A DNA stretch of 64,000 nucleotides from positions 1 to 64,000 of the forward strand of contig CACAXR010000005.1 in the NCBI GenBank assembly GCA_902536555.1. Direction: 5' to 3'. Positions 39,459-48,224 of this stretch are shown here, piece by piece. The position numbers and the translations under genes are program-made. Every line of letters starts with the position of its first letter. The stretch's first letter is position 1. Below the pieces are notes generated by a model. It was not told the origin of the DNA, ran no database searches, and saw only the letters and a program-made list of their open reading frames with translations. This stretch comes from an uncultured Prochlorococcus sp. GTDB taxonomy: Bacteria > Cyanobacteriota > Cyanobacteriia > PCC-6307 > Cyanobiaceae.

Positions 39459-40832
39459 TTGATTCTTCCTACAATAGCAATTATCGGAAGACCTAACGTT
39501 GGGAAATCTACCTTAGTTAATCGTCTTTGCCAAAGTAATGATGCAATAGTATTTGATAAACCCGGTGTTACAAGAGATAGAACTTATCAAAATGCTTCAT
39601 GGGGAGGTAAAGAATTTCAAATAGTTGATACTGGAGGTTTAGTTTTTGATGATGATAGTGAATTTCTCCCAGAGATAAGGACACAAGTTTTCTTGGCTCT
39701 AGAAGAGGCTTCACTAGCGTTACTAGTGGTAGATGGGAATCAAGGCGTTACTGATGGTGATTTATCAATAGCAAAATGGTTAAGAAACTCAAGCTGTAAA
39801 ACAATTGTTGCTGTTAACAAATGCGAATCGACTACTCTAGGAATATCTCTAGCTTCAGAGTTCTGGAAATTAGGTTTGGGGGAACCTAACCCTGTTTCGG
39901 CTATACATGGTTCAGGTACTGGAGATCTTTTAGATCTCGTTATTGGCGAACTTCCTGAAAATAATATCCATGATGATGAAGAAAAGATAATGATGTCAAT
40001 TATTGGTAGGCCTAATGTTGGTAAATCTAGTTTGTTAAATTCAATCTGTGGAGAAAAAAGAGCAATAGTTAGTGACATTAGTGGTACGACAACTGATTCC
40101 ATAGATACGCTTATTAAAAAAGGTGATAATAATTGGAAAATTATTGATACTGCAGGGATTAGAAGAAAGAAAAATGTTAAATATGGCACTGAATTCTTTG
40201 GTATTAATAGAGCTTTTAAATCTATAGATAGAAGTGATGTTTGTGTGTTGGTTATAGATGCGGTTGACGGAGTAACTGATCAAGACCAGAAGCTGGCTGG
40301 GCGCATAGAAGAACAAGGCAGAGCTTGCATAATTGCTGTTAATAAATGGGATCTGGTAGAAAAAAATAGTTCAACAATTTATCAAGTAGAAAAAGAACTT
40401 AGATCTAAACTTTATTTTTTACACTGGTCAAAAATGATTTTTACATCTGCCTTAACTGGTCAAAGAGTTGATAATATTTTTGAGCATGCTCTTAATGCTG
40501 TAAATCAACATAGAAGAAGAGTTACAACATCTGTATTTAATGAAGTACTTAAAGAATCAATAAGTTGGAAAAGTCCTCCAACGAAGAGAAGCGGCAAACA
40601 AGGTAGGCTTTATTACGGTACTCAAGTAAAGAATAAACCTCCCACTTTTACTCTTTTTGTAAATGAACCTAAATTATTCGGAATAACTTATAGAAGATAT
40701 ATTGAGAGACAAATTAGAGTAAATTTAGGCTTTGAAGGCACACCCCTCATTTTACTTTGGAGAGGAAAACAGCAAAGAGCTTTAAATAAAGAAGTCGAAA
40801 GAGAAAATATTGAGTTAATTCAAAAAGATTAA
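39459..40832 (+). CDS. der: Ribosome-assembly GTPase Der (EngA)
   Basis: Tandem GTPase needed for 50S maturation. TTG start with GGAGAGAAG just upstream. 457 residues. First G domain with [13 protein letters not shown] near 9, DTGG and NKCE; second with [13 protein letters not shown] near 181, DTAG and NKWD; then a KH-like C-terminal domain with [18 protein letters not shown]. The stop overlaps the ATG of the next gene. Confidence 0.97.
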   Translation: MILPTIAIIGRPNVGKSTLVNRLCQSNDAIVFDKPGVTRDRTYQNASWGGKEFQIVDTGGLVFDDDSEFLPEIRTQVFLALEEASLALLVVDGNQGVTDGDLSIAKWLRNSSCKTIVAVNKCESTTLGISLASEFWKLGLGEPNPVSAIHGSGTGDLLDLVIGELPENNIHDDEEKIMMSIIGRPNVGKSSLLNSICGEKRAIVSDISGTTTDSIDTLIKKGDNNWKIIDTAGIRRKKNVKYGTEFFGINRAFKSIDRSDVCVLVIDAVDGVTDQDQKLAGRIEEQGRACIIAVNKWDLVEKNSSTIYQVEKELRSKLYFLHWSKMIFTSALTGQRVDNIFEHALNAVNQHRRRVTTSVFNEVLKESISWKSPPTKRSGKQGRLYYGTQVKNKPPTFTLFVNEPKLFGITYRRYIERQIRVNLGFEGTPLILLWRGKQQRALNKEVERENIELIQKD

Positions 40833-41746
40833 TGAATTTGCTAACCAAATTTTCTATTGGTCAATACGTTCATGGTAATAGAAGTTGGCTAAGAATTATA
40901 GATAGTAGATTAAAAATAATTATCGTAATGATATTTTTAATCACTCCAATTTGGGCAGGTCCAATATGGAGATTGAGTTTAGTTGGTTTCTTACTATTAA
41001 TTACTTTTTTAAGTTTATTGCCATCTAGAGTATGGTGGCGATCATTATTTTTTCTCTCATGTTTGTCACTATTAATTGGATGTATATCAATACTTGCCTC
41101 GTCTGATATTCAATCTCTTGATGGCTACTTAAGAAATCCCAATGAGTTGCAAGTAGTACTGGAAAGCCAAAAAGAATGGAATATTTTGCAAATTCCTTCG
41201 CAGAAGATAGGGTTTATTAATTTTGGTCCCTACAACTTATCAAGAAAAGCTTTTGAACTAGGAATAAAAACCTCAACTTTGATATTTACAGTTATTCATA
41301 GTGTGAATTTGATGCTTTTAACAACATTGCAGGAAGACATTGTATGGGGATTAAGTTGGTTTATGTATCCATTAAGAAAGATTGGATTGCCAACTAGTAA
41401 GTGGCTTTTTCAGTTGTTAATTGCATTACGTTTTATTCCTCTTGTACAGGAAGAACTTCAAAATATCATTAAATCAGTGTCAGTTAGATCAATAAATTTT
41501 CGAAATTTAGGACTAAAGAAATCCTTTAGTGTTTTATTAATCTTAGTGGAAAGGTTATTTCAAAATATATTTCTGAGAATTGATCATGGAGCAGAATCAC
41601 TACTCTCAAAGAAAAAAATTATTATAAAAACCAACAGATTTAGAACTCTTTATCCTTCAAAATCTCTCAATGTAATTGTTAATACATTATCGATTTGTTT
41701 TATTTGCATAGCAATTTTTCTAAGAAAACTGTATGGTGCATTATAA
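40832..41746 (+). CDS. ECF transporter transmembrane protein (CbiQ/EcfT-like)
   Basis: A 304-residue membrane component of an energy-coupling-factor vitamin or metal transporter. It has about six hydrophobic helices. The coupling-helix Ala-Arg-Gly motifs are partly kept: the region IKSVSVRSINFRNLGLKK replaces the first and LRIDHGAESLL the second. No ATPase or S subunit lies nearby. Family call good, substrate unknown. Confidence 0.8.
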   Translation: MNLLTKFSIGQYVHGNRSWLRIIDSRLKIIIVMIFLITPIWAGPIWRLSLVGFLLLITFLSLLPSRVWWRSLFFLSCLSLLIGCISILASSDIQSLDGYLRNPNELQVVLESQKEWNILQIPSQKIGFINFGPYNLSRKAFELGIKTSTLIFTVIHSVNLMLLTTLQEDIVWGLSWFMYPLRKIGLPTSKWLFQLLIALRFIPLVQEELQNIIKSVSVRSINFRNLGLKKSFSVLLILVERLFQNIFLRIDHGAESLLSKKKIIIKTNRFRTLYPSKSLNVIVNTLSICFICIAIFLRKLYGAL

Positions 41747-41765
41747 ATAACACAATATTTTAGGT

Positions 41766-42032
41766 TTGAGTTCTGAGCGTTATTTAAACCATCCAACATT
41801 TGGCATGTTATACCAAGTTTCTCCTGGAAATGATGGGAGAGATATTTATGCGACTTTATACGCTCAAAAAATGTTTTTTTTGGTAGAAGTTCGACAGAGA
41901 GAAGTTTTTTTTGAAGTTATACCTTATTTAGATGCCCGTAATCAGGCCGAATTAAACCTTCAAAAAGCTAGGAGAAAAGGATCTGAAGAACTATCTAAAT
42001 GGGAGAATTTATTTACGCAAACTTTCTTATAA
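41766..42032 (+). CDS. pipX: PII-interacting protein X
   Basis: Small regulator that swaps between PII and the transcription factor NtcA to tune nitrogen control. TTG start, 88 residues. The N-terminal Tudor-like domain has YLNHPTFGMLYQVSP and LYAQKMFFLVEVRQREVFFE, and the C-terminal helices end LFTQTFL, as in other PipX proteins. It is 4 bp upstream of pipY, the known co-transcribed partner. Confidence 0.95.
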   Translation: MSSERYLNHPTFGMLYQVSPGNDGRDIYATLYAQKMFFLVEVRQREVFFEVIPYLDARNQAELNLQKARRKGSEELSKWENLFTQTFL

Positions 42033-42035
42033 AAG

Positions 42036-42671
42036 GTGAACCCTGCAAATTATTTAAAAATAAAAAATAAAATACCATCAAATGTAAATATTCTTGCGGT
42101 AAGTAAAGGATTTAAAAGTCAAGAAATCAAGACTATTCAAAATATAGGTCAGAACGATTTTGGTGAAAGTAAGGTTCAAGAGGCGTTTGAAAAACAATTA
42201 ACCTTAAAAGATCTTAAACAAATAAATTGGCATTTTATTGGAAGAATACAAAGTAATAAAATTAGAAAGATAGTTCAAAATTTTAAATATATTCATTCAG
42301 TAGATTCATTTGAAAAGTTGCAAAAGATTTCTAATATTTCACGTGAAGAGAAGAAAAATCCATTAATAATGTTGCAGGTTAAGTTGAGTGATGACCCAAC
42401 TAAAGGAGGATTTAATCCCGAATTTTTAATTTTGAAATGGAGAGAAATTCAAGAGTTGAAAAATATTTCATTAACCGGTTTGATGACTATCAATCCTAAA
42501 GGACTTAGCTCTAAAGAAAATTCAGGGTTGTTCAAAAAATGTCGTGATCTCGCTGATTCTCTGCAACTACCAGATTGTTCCATGGGGATGTCAGGTGATT
42601 GGGAGGAAGCTATTGACGCTGGATCAACTTGGTTAAGATTAGGATCCTTGATTTTTGGAGGTAGATCCTAA
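42036..42671 (+). CDS. pipY: PLP homeostasis protein (YggS/PipY)
   Basis: GTG start, 211 residues, single-domain TIM-barrel PLP-binding protein. The PLP lysine lies in NILAVSKGFKSQEI near 25. NWHFIGRIQSNK, HSVDSF, GLMTINPKG and SMGMSGDWEEAIDAGSTWLR are family blocks. It buffers free pyridoxal phosphate and functionally interacts with PipX. Confidence 0.95.
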   Translation: MNPANYLKIKNKIPSNVNILAVSKGFKSQEIKTIQNIGQNDFGESKVQEAFEKQLTLKDLKQINWHFIGRIQSNKIRKIVQNFKYIHSVDSFEKLQKISNISREEKKNPLIMLQVKLSDDPTKGGFNPEFLILKWREIQELKNISLTGLMTINPKGLSSKENSGLFKKCRDLADSLQLPDCSMGMSGDWEEAIDAGSTWLRLGSLIFGGRS

Positions 42672-42821
42672 TTAGTTATTTTTTTATAAAAATCTTATCT
42701 ATTAACTTGCAGTAAAGTTCAACTAACGTTATTTAAGTATAGGTAGTTTATTCATTTAAAAAATGAATCTATTACTCAAGGTTCTTAAACCTTAGTAATC
42801 AATTTCAAGAGGATTTAAAAG

Positions 42822-43397
42822 GTGTCACTAATTTCTAGATTAAAGGCAGTGGTTGCAGGGGATGAGTATCTCGATGATGATTTTGATGAGTTGGATTATG
42901 CTTCAGAGGATGAATTAAATGATATTAATAATTTCAAACAAAATCCAAAGAATGCAAATGCCCTTGCAAATTCAAACCCCTTCGATTTTATGAATAACAA
43001 TAGATCATCTAAAGTGGTTGGTATGCCTGGAATCTCAAATTCATCCTCAGAAGTTAGTTTAATGGAACCAAGAAGTTTTGATGAGATGCCTCAAGCTATA
43101 CAAGCATTAAGAGAGAGAAAAACTGTAATTCTCAATTTAACTATGATGGATCCTGATCAAGCTCAAAGAGCGGTTGATTTTATTGCTGGGGGCACATATG
43201 CAATTGATGGACATCAAGAAAGAGTCGGTGAAAGTATTTTTCTATTTGCTCCAAGTTGTGTAAATGTAACTAGTTCCTCTCCAGAAGAAGCTTCTCCTTC
43301 TTCTGTATCTACAGAAAACACACCAAAATATAGTTTGGGCAAAAATACTACTCCTGAACCAGCATGGGGGGATTCTAAATTAAGTGCTTATTCATGA
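42822..43397 (+). CDS. sepF: Cell division protein SepF
   Basis: Z-ring anchoring and bundling protein. GTG start, 191 residues. It has an N-terminal membrane-associated helix ([11 protein letters not shown]), an acidic linker (about 15-80), and the SepF core [20 protein letters not shown] and [21 protein letters not shown] Ser/Thr-rich disordered tail follows. It stands between pipY and proC as in many cyanobacteria. Confidence 0.95.
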   Translation: MSLISRLKAVVAGDEYLDDDFDELDYASEDELNDINNFKQNPKNANALANSNPFDFMNNNRSSKVVGMPGISNSSSEVSLMEPRSFDEMPQAIQALRERKTVILNLTMMDPDQAQRAVDFIAGGTYAIDGHQERVGESIFLFAPSCVNVTSSSPEEASPSSVSTENTPKYSLGKNTTPEPAWGDSKLSAYS

Positions 43398-43404
43398 TTA
43401 ATCT

Positions 43405-44217
43405 GTGACAGATAAAATTGCGATTATTGGTTTTGGAAATATTGCAAGTGCTATTGTTACCCCTTTATTAGATAACAAATTAATTCAGCCAGAGAACGTT
43501 TTTTGTGTTGTAAATACAGAAAAAAGTTTAGAAAACATAAAAAAAAATTATAAACATAATATAAACGTTTATAAATCAGGTTCTAAAGAGTCAAAAATAA
43601 TTTGGGATTGTAAATATAAACTTCTTTCGATAAAACCCCAACAATTAAGTTATGTAAGTGAGGCCCATCATATAAAAAATAAGGACAATTTAATAGTTTC
43701 AATTCTTGCAGGGGTTTCAATAAATAGACTTATTCAAAAGTTCCCTAATCATAAATGTGTGAGGGTGGTTACAAATATTCCAATAACTATTGGAAAAGGT
43801 TTAACAGGGATTTCTTGGGGAGAAGAAATTACAGAAGATCAAAAACAATTTACAAAAAAATTATTTGAAAATACTAGTAAAATTTATGAATTTACTGAAG
43901 ATTACCTTGATATATTTTTAGCTTTAACTTCATCCGGACCTGCAATTATTGCTTTAATTATTGAAGCATTAAGTGATGGAGGATTAAGCGGGGGATTACC
44001 AAAAATAATTTCAGAAGAACTTGTTATGGAAATGATACTAGGGACTATTTGTCTAATAAAGGAAAATAAACTTACTACTTCTGAGCTTAAAAATTTGGTA
44101 ACCTCTCCAGGTGGAACAACTATTTCTGCATTAAGGGTTTTAGAAAAAAAGAGTGTAAGGTCAGCATTAATTGAATCAATAGTTTCTGCAAGTAATCGAA
44201 GTAAAGAGTTTCGTTAG
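43405..44217 (+). CDS. proC: Pyrroline-5-carboxylate reductase
   Basis: Last step of proline synthesis. GTG start, 270 residues. N-terminal Rossmann motif IAIIGFGNIASAIV, VSILAGVSINRLIQ near 110, and the dimer/active region TSSGPAIIALIIEALSDGGLSGG and VTSPGGTTISALRVLEK. The lid and catalytic regions are complete. It follows sepF by 7 bp. Confidence 0.95.
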   Translation: MTDKIAIIGFGNIASAIVTPLLDNKLIQPENVFCVVNTEKSLENIKKNYKHNINVYKSGSKESKIIWDCKYKLLSIKPQQLSYVSEAHHIKNKDNLIVSILAGVSINRLIQKFPNHKCVRVVTNIPITIGKGLTGISWGEEITEDQKQFTKKLFENTSKIYEFTEDYLDIFLALTSSGPAIIALIIEALSDGGLSGGLPKIISEELVMEMILGTICLIKENKLTTSELKNLVTSPGGTTISALRVLEKKSVRSALIESIVSASNRSKEFR

Positions 44218-44221
44218 GTTT

Positions 44222-45379
44222 TCAATTATCTTTTAAGTTCATATAGACCTTTTCAAGTGAATTTATATTTTTAGCAATTGTGTATCTCTCAAGTATACGT
44301 TCTCTAGCTTTTTCCCCAAGATCTTTTGTAAATGATGGGTGCTGCACAAGAATTGGGATTATAGTTTTTAATTGTGTAGCTACATTATCAGTTGAAATTA
44401 CTATTCCTGCTCCGTTATCTAAAACTTCACCATCAGCTCCGGCATCTGTAGCTACACAAGCAGTACCAGCAGACATTGCCTCTAAAAGTGATAATGATAA
44501 ACCTTCTACTAAGCTTGGTAAGAAAAACACTTCTGATATTTGCATTATTGCTATCCTAGTTTCTAAATCTAATTCAGCACCCCACCAAATTAATTTCTCA
44601 TTACCAAGGTTAGAAAAACTATTTTCAAGTGTTGGCTTCATTGGTCCATCTCCAACAATTACTAATTTGCAATTTTGAGTTTTTGTTTGGCGCCAAGAAC
44701 GTAAAAGTGCCTCGATATTTTTCTCATTTGCAATCCTACCCATATATAAAAAGATTCTTTCATTTCCAAGTTTGTTTTTTACCTGATCATATTTTTTACT
44801 TTTCTCGCAAAAAGGTTTCCAAATATTTTCATCAACGCCGTTTGGAATAATTATTTGTTTTTCTTTAGGTACTCCTAATTTCTCAAGAACATTTTTTTGA
44901 GGTTCAGAAAAGATAATTATTTTATCGAATTTTGCTAAAGATGGAGCATAAAGTTGATACGTTAATTGTTGAGTGCTCGCAGTTAGATTTCTATTTTTTG
45001 CATCAAATGGTGGATGAAATGTTCCTATAAGAGGAACATTAATTTCATTACAAAGCTCTGGAAGTCTAAAGTCTAAAGGAGATAAGGTTAGGCTTGCATG
45101 TACTATGTCAGGCTTTAATCTTTCCAATGATAGTCTTAGCTCTTTTTCTGCCCTTGGCGAGGGTATTGTATAAACTTGAGATTTAATTAAATATGGGAGA
45201 CTTACGTCAGGATCGTTTGCAAGAAATAATGGTTTTGATGCATTTGAACTAGAGGGATTGTCGAAATGAATAAAACTGATTTTATGCCCCCTGGCCTTCA
45301 ATTCCTTAGTAGTTGAATCACCATAAGTTACATTTCCGCAAAAAGGGGATTTTTTACCCAACCAGGCAATATGAACCAC
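44222..45379 (-). CDS. Glycosyltransferase family 4
   Basis: A 385-residue GT-B enzyme. The N-terminal acceptor domain has FCGNVTYGDSTTKELKARGH and GTFHPPFDA. The C-terminal nucleotide-sugar domain has FLYMGRIANEKNIEALLRSW, LVIVGDGPM and PSLVEGLSLSLLEAMSAGTA (the E-x7-E motif). Cyanobacterial relatives make glycolipids or surface sugars; the acceptor cannot be fixed here. It converges with proC. Confidence 0.85.
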   Translation of the reverse strand: MVHIAWLGKKSPFCGNVTYGDSTTKELKARGHKISFIHFDNPSSSNASKPLFLANDPDVSLPYLIKSQVYTIPSPRAEKELRLSLERLKPDIVHASLTLSPLDFRLPELCNEINVPLIGTFHPPFDAKNRNLTASTQQLTYQLYAPSLAKFDKIIIFSEPQKNVLEKLGVPKEKQIIIPNGVDENIWKPFCEKSKKYDQVKNKLGNERIFLYMGRIANEKNIEALLRSWRQTKTQNCKLVIVGDGPMKPTLENSFSNLGNEKLIWWGAELDLETRIAIMQISEVFFLPSLVEGLSLSLLEAMSAGTACVATDAGADGEVLDNGAGIVISTDNVATQLKTIIPILVQHPSFTKDLGEKARERILERYTIAKNINSLEKVYMNLKDN

Positions 45380-45464
45380 ATTAATTGATTTAGCTATTTA
45401 TAAAGTTAACAGTCAGAGTCGCCATGATCATAATTTTTAAATTTATTAATGATTTATGAAAATC

Positions 45465-46250
45465 TTAACTATATATTTCTCTCAACATTTTTAGTGAAGA
45501 AAGATCTTTCTCTAGTTGAGCAGAGATCCAAGTCTCAATAATAAATAATATTTTCAGCCAGACTTTTTTGGGTCCCAATAACTCTCCATTAGATTTTATT
45601 GGTAATTCGGGGAAAAGAAGTCTCTGTAAAAGGGCAACTTCAGATGCATTTATTTTTAGATTACTTTGAGGATCTTCCATGGACGAAAACCCTTCACTTG
45701 GCAAATAATAACAATTCCATTCCCAATTTCCTAAAGGCGGAATAATAGGTTCTCCAGTTTTACAGCAATGATGAATAGGTAAATTTATACCTCCAATGGC
45801 TAATAGATGGATTAAAGATTGAATACTCATTGAGAGCATTTTAATATCCTCTTCTTTGGATTCTTCATACAAATAAATCCTATCTAGATGTGCAAGAACA
45901 CAAGATAAATAGTTTTGTTGCTTGTCATTATTACCTACTAATAAAAAAGTTAATTCAGTTATTGCTTGCGCGGCTGCAAGACATTCAATATTTTTCCCTA
46001 GACCAGAATAGCTTTTTAATATTTTAATTTGACGTACAGATTTAAGATTTCTTTTCCCAAAAATCTGCAGACTTAAATATGTTAATGGAGTAGCTGCGGC
46101 AAGACTACTTTTAGGACGTCTAGCACCAGGTACCGCTAGTCGAATAATCCCTTGCTCATCAGTAAGAATAGTTATTAATCTATCATTCTCACCTAATGGA
46201 GAAGCTTTAATGCAGAGACCTTCTAGTCTGCACTCGCCAGAACCAGACAT
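45465..46250 (-). CDS. recO: DNA repair protein RecO
   Basis: Recombination mediator that loads RecA with RecR. 261 residues. The OB-fold N-terminus has CRLEGLCIKASPLGENDRLI, DEQGIIRLAVPGARRPKSSL and PLTYLSLQIFGKRNLKSVRQ. The C-terminal part has CCKTG near 162 but lacks the full four-Cys zinc site of many RecO proteins. It is one base from the deoC-like gene, so translation may be coupled. Confidence 0.9.
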   Translation of the reverse strand: MSGSGECRLEGLCIKASPLGENDRLITILTDEQGIIRLAVPGARRPKSSLAAATPLTYLSLQIFGKRNLKSVRQIKILKSYSGLGKNIECLAAAQAITELTFLLVGNNDKQQNYLSCVLAHLDRIYLYEESKEEDIKMLSMSIQSLIHLLAIGGINLPIHHCCKTGEPIIPPLGNWEWNCYYLPSEGFSSMEDPQSNLKINASEVALLQRLLFPELPIKSNGELLGPKKVWLKILFIIETWISAQLEKDLSSLKMLREIYS

Positions 46251-46910
46251 TTAAATAACCTTTAATTCTTGAAAAATCTCACAAAAATTTGAAGTTCCTA
46301 CGCAACTAATTCCATTATCAAGCAAATCAATAACTTGCGTCAGTTTTTCTATACCACCTATAACTTTGATGTGATTTTGAGAGCCCGTTATTTTTAAAAT
46401 TTCCGCTACATCATTTAATGTAATAGGGGGCCCAAACCCGTCCCCGAATTGAAAATTTTTTATTCCTAATTCCAAAGATATTTCTATCGCATTGTACAAA
46501 ACTTCTTTTTGTAGTTTTGATTTATTTATGATTATTGAAACTGGTAATCCAGATAACTTCACTTGCTCAATTTCAGCAGCGAAAGTTTCTAAGTTTCTTT
46601 TGGATAAATTGATAAAGTTTGGGATATATTCAATTCCGTTTGCACCTTTATCTTTTGCAAAATTAACCAATTCTTCAATAAATGTAACTGGCAAATCTGC
46701 TAAAGGGTAAGAAATAAGTGCGTTTATCTTCGCACTGTAATTACCCAAACAGTTTTTAAGATCAGTTAAATAATTTAGTGAAGTAGAAATATTCTTGATA
46801 TTATATTTTTTTATTAAATCGCAATTCGCGCAAAAATCTTCCCAAGTTAAATACGGGTTAATAATGATTGCATGAATTTTTTCGTTTAATTCATATTCAA
46901 TATTAGGCAT
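46251..46910 (-). CDS. DeoC-like aldolase-fold protein, probably without the catalytic lysine
   Basis: 219 residues in the deoxyribose-phosphate aldolase family. The fold blocks can be aligned: ALISYPLADLP, DKGANGIEYIPNFI and FGDGFGPPITLNDVAEILK, then HIKVIGGIEKLTQ. The position of the Schiff-base lysine (KTSTGF in DeoC) reads FGDGF with Gln154 where Lys is expected, and the EIDMVIN block has lost its Asp. Lys182 is kept. A changed or lost aldolase activity is likely. It sits in a recO-deoC-hpf cluster common to picocyanobacteria. Confidence 0.75.
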   Translation of the reverse strand: MPNIEYELNEKIHAIIINPYLTWEDFCANCDLIKKYNIKNISTSLNYLTDLKNCLGNYSAKINALISYPLADLPVTFIEELVNFAKDKGANGIEYIPNFINLSKRNLETFAAEIEQVKLSGLPVSIIINKSKLQKEVLYNAIEISLELGIKNFQFGDGFGPPITLNDVAEILKITGSQNHIKVIGGIEKLTQVIDLLDNGISCVGTSNFCEIFQELKVI

Positions 46911-46917
46911 TTAAAAG

Positions 46918-47502
46918 TTATTTGGATTGAATCAGTCCATAACCTCCATGATTCCTCTTGTAAATAACTTGAAGTTCATTATTTTTTTGATTTCGAAAAA
47001 CATAAAAATCATGATCAATTAGATCTAATTGTTTTCTTGCTTCTTCTGATGAAATTGGATTCATTTCAAAGTATTTATTTTTTATAGATGGCTCAGGAAG
47101 ACTTGCTTCAATTCCTTCTTTAAGTAAAGATTCATCTAAAAATCTTGATTCTGTATTTTCAATTGGGAAAGACTCTTTATTTTTAAATTGATTATTATGG
47201 ATCGTTTTATTGTTTCTTTCTTTGTATTTACGTAATTTTCTACAAAGTTTATTTGAAACTAAATCAATGCTTGAGTATAGATTTTCAGTTTTCTCTTCGG
47301 CTCTAATTACAGTACCATTTGCAAAAATAGTAACTTCTGCAGTCTGGAAGGAGACTCTTGGATTTTTTTCTATTGAAAGGTGTATGTCGGCTTCTTTAAC
47401 GATATCCTTATAGTGATGTGTTGCTTTTTCTATCTTTGCTTCAGTATATTCTTTTAATGCTCCAGTGAGCTCAAGATTTTTCCCATGGATTAGAATTTTC
47501 AT
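46918..47502 (-). CDS. hpf: Long-form ribosome hibernation promoting factor
   Basis: A 194-residue LrtA/HPF protein that dimerises idle 70S ribosomes, known in cyanobacteria as the light-repressed transcript. The N-terminal domain (MKILIHGKNLELTGALKEYT, then TVIRAEEKTENLYSSIDLVS) binds the 30S decoding site. The C-terminal domain (SSEEARKQLDLIDHDFYVF, then VIYKRNHGGYGLIQ) mediates dimerisation. It is upstream of deoC-like and recO. Confidence 0.95.
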   Translation of the reverse strand: MKILIHGKNLELTGALKEYTEAKIEKATHHYKDIVKEADIHLSIEKNPRVSFQTAEVTIFANGTVIRAEEKTENLYSSIDLVSNKLCRKLRKYKERNNKTIHNNQFKNKESFPIENTESRFLDESLLKEGIEASLPEPSIKNKYFEMNPISSEEARKQLDLIDHDFYVFRNQKNNELQVIYKRNHGGYGLIQSK

Positions 47503-47546
47503 AACAAATCTAAAAATATTTACTTACTTTCTAAATCTACTTAAAT

Positions 47547-48197
47547 ATGGTTAATAGAACAGCAATAATTAAACAACCTGATAATATTTCTTTTTTCAAT
47601 GATGTTTACAAATTACAAAAAGAATATCAGGATGCATTGATTGTAGATAACTCTAACCCTGATTTTATTTGGATAGGTGAGCATCAACTCTGTTATACGT
47701 TGGGTAGAGGTTCTAATTATGATAATTTATTATTTTCTTTGAATGATCATAATTATGATGTTTTTAAGATTGATAGAGGCGGTGAGGTTACTTGTCATAT
47801 GCCAGGACAATTAGTAACTTACTTGGTGTTAGATTTGAAAAATTTTAATAAAGATTTAAATTGGTATTTAAGAAAAATTGAAGAAATTATTATAAAAATT
47901 CTTGGAACTTTTAACATAGATTGTCATTTAAGAGAGGGCTTCACTGGTGTTTGGATAGGAAATAAGAAAATTGCTTCAATTGGAATTGGTTGTAAAAGAT
48001 GGATTACAATAAATGGATTTTCAATTAATATTGACTGCGAATTAGAAAACTTTAATAAAATTGTTCCTTGCGGAATAGAAAATTGTCTTATGGCAAATAT
48101 GATTGATTACAATAAAAATTTAAATATTCAAGAAGTTAAGAGAATTGTTAAAAAAATCATTAAGGAAGAATTTAATTTTGATTTTGTATCAAAATAG
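47547..48197 (+). CDS. lipB: Octanoyltransferase
   Basis: Transfers octanoyl from acyl carrier protein to lipoyl domains, first step of lipoate synthesis. 216 residues. Family motifs: [38 protein letters not shown], the catalytic Lys in [15 protein letters not shown] and the catalytic Cys in [11 protein letters not shown]. The lipoylated partner pdhC lies 12 kb downstream. It is divergent from hpf. Confidence 0.96.
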   Translation: MVNRTAIIKQPDNISFFNDVYKLQKEYQDALIVDNSNPDFIWIGEHQLCYTLGRGSNYDNLLFSLNDHNYDVFKIDRGGEVTCHMPGQLVTYLVLDLKNFNKDLNWYLRKIEEIIIKILGTFNIDCHLREGFTGVWIGNKKIASIGIGCKRWITINGFSINIDCELENFNKIVPCGIENCLMANMIDYNKNLNIQEVKRIVKKIIKEEFNFDFVSK

Positions 48198-48224
48198 AAA
48201 TTAAAATTTTAAAATCAATTTAAT

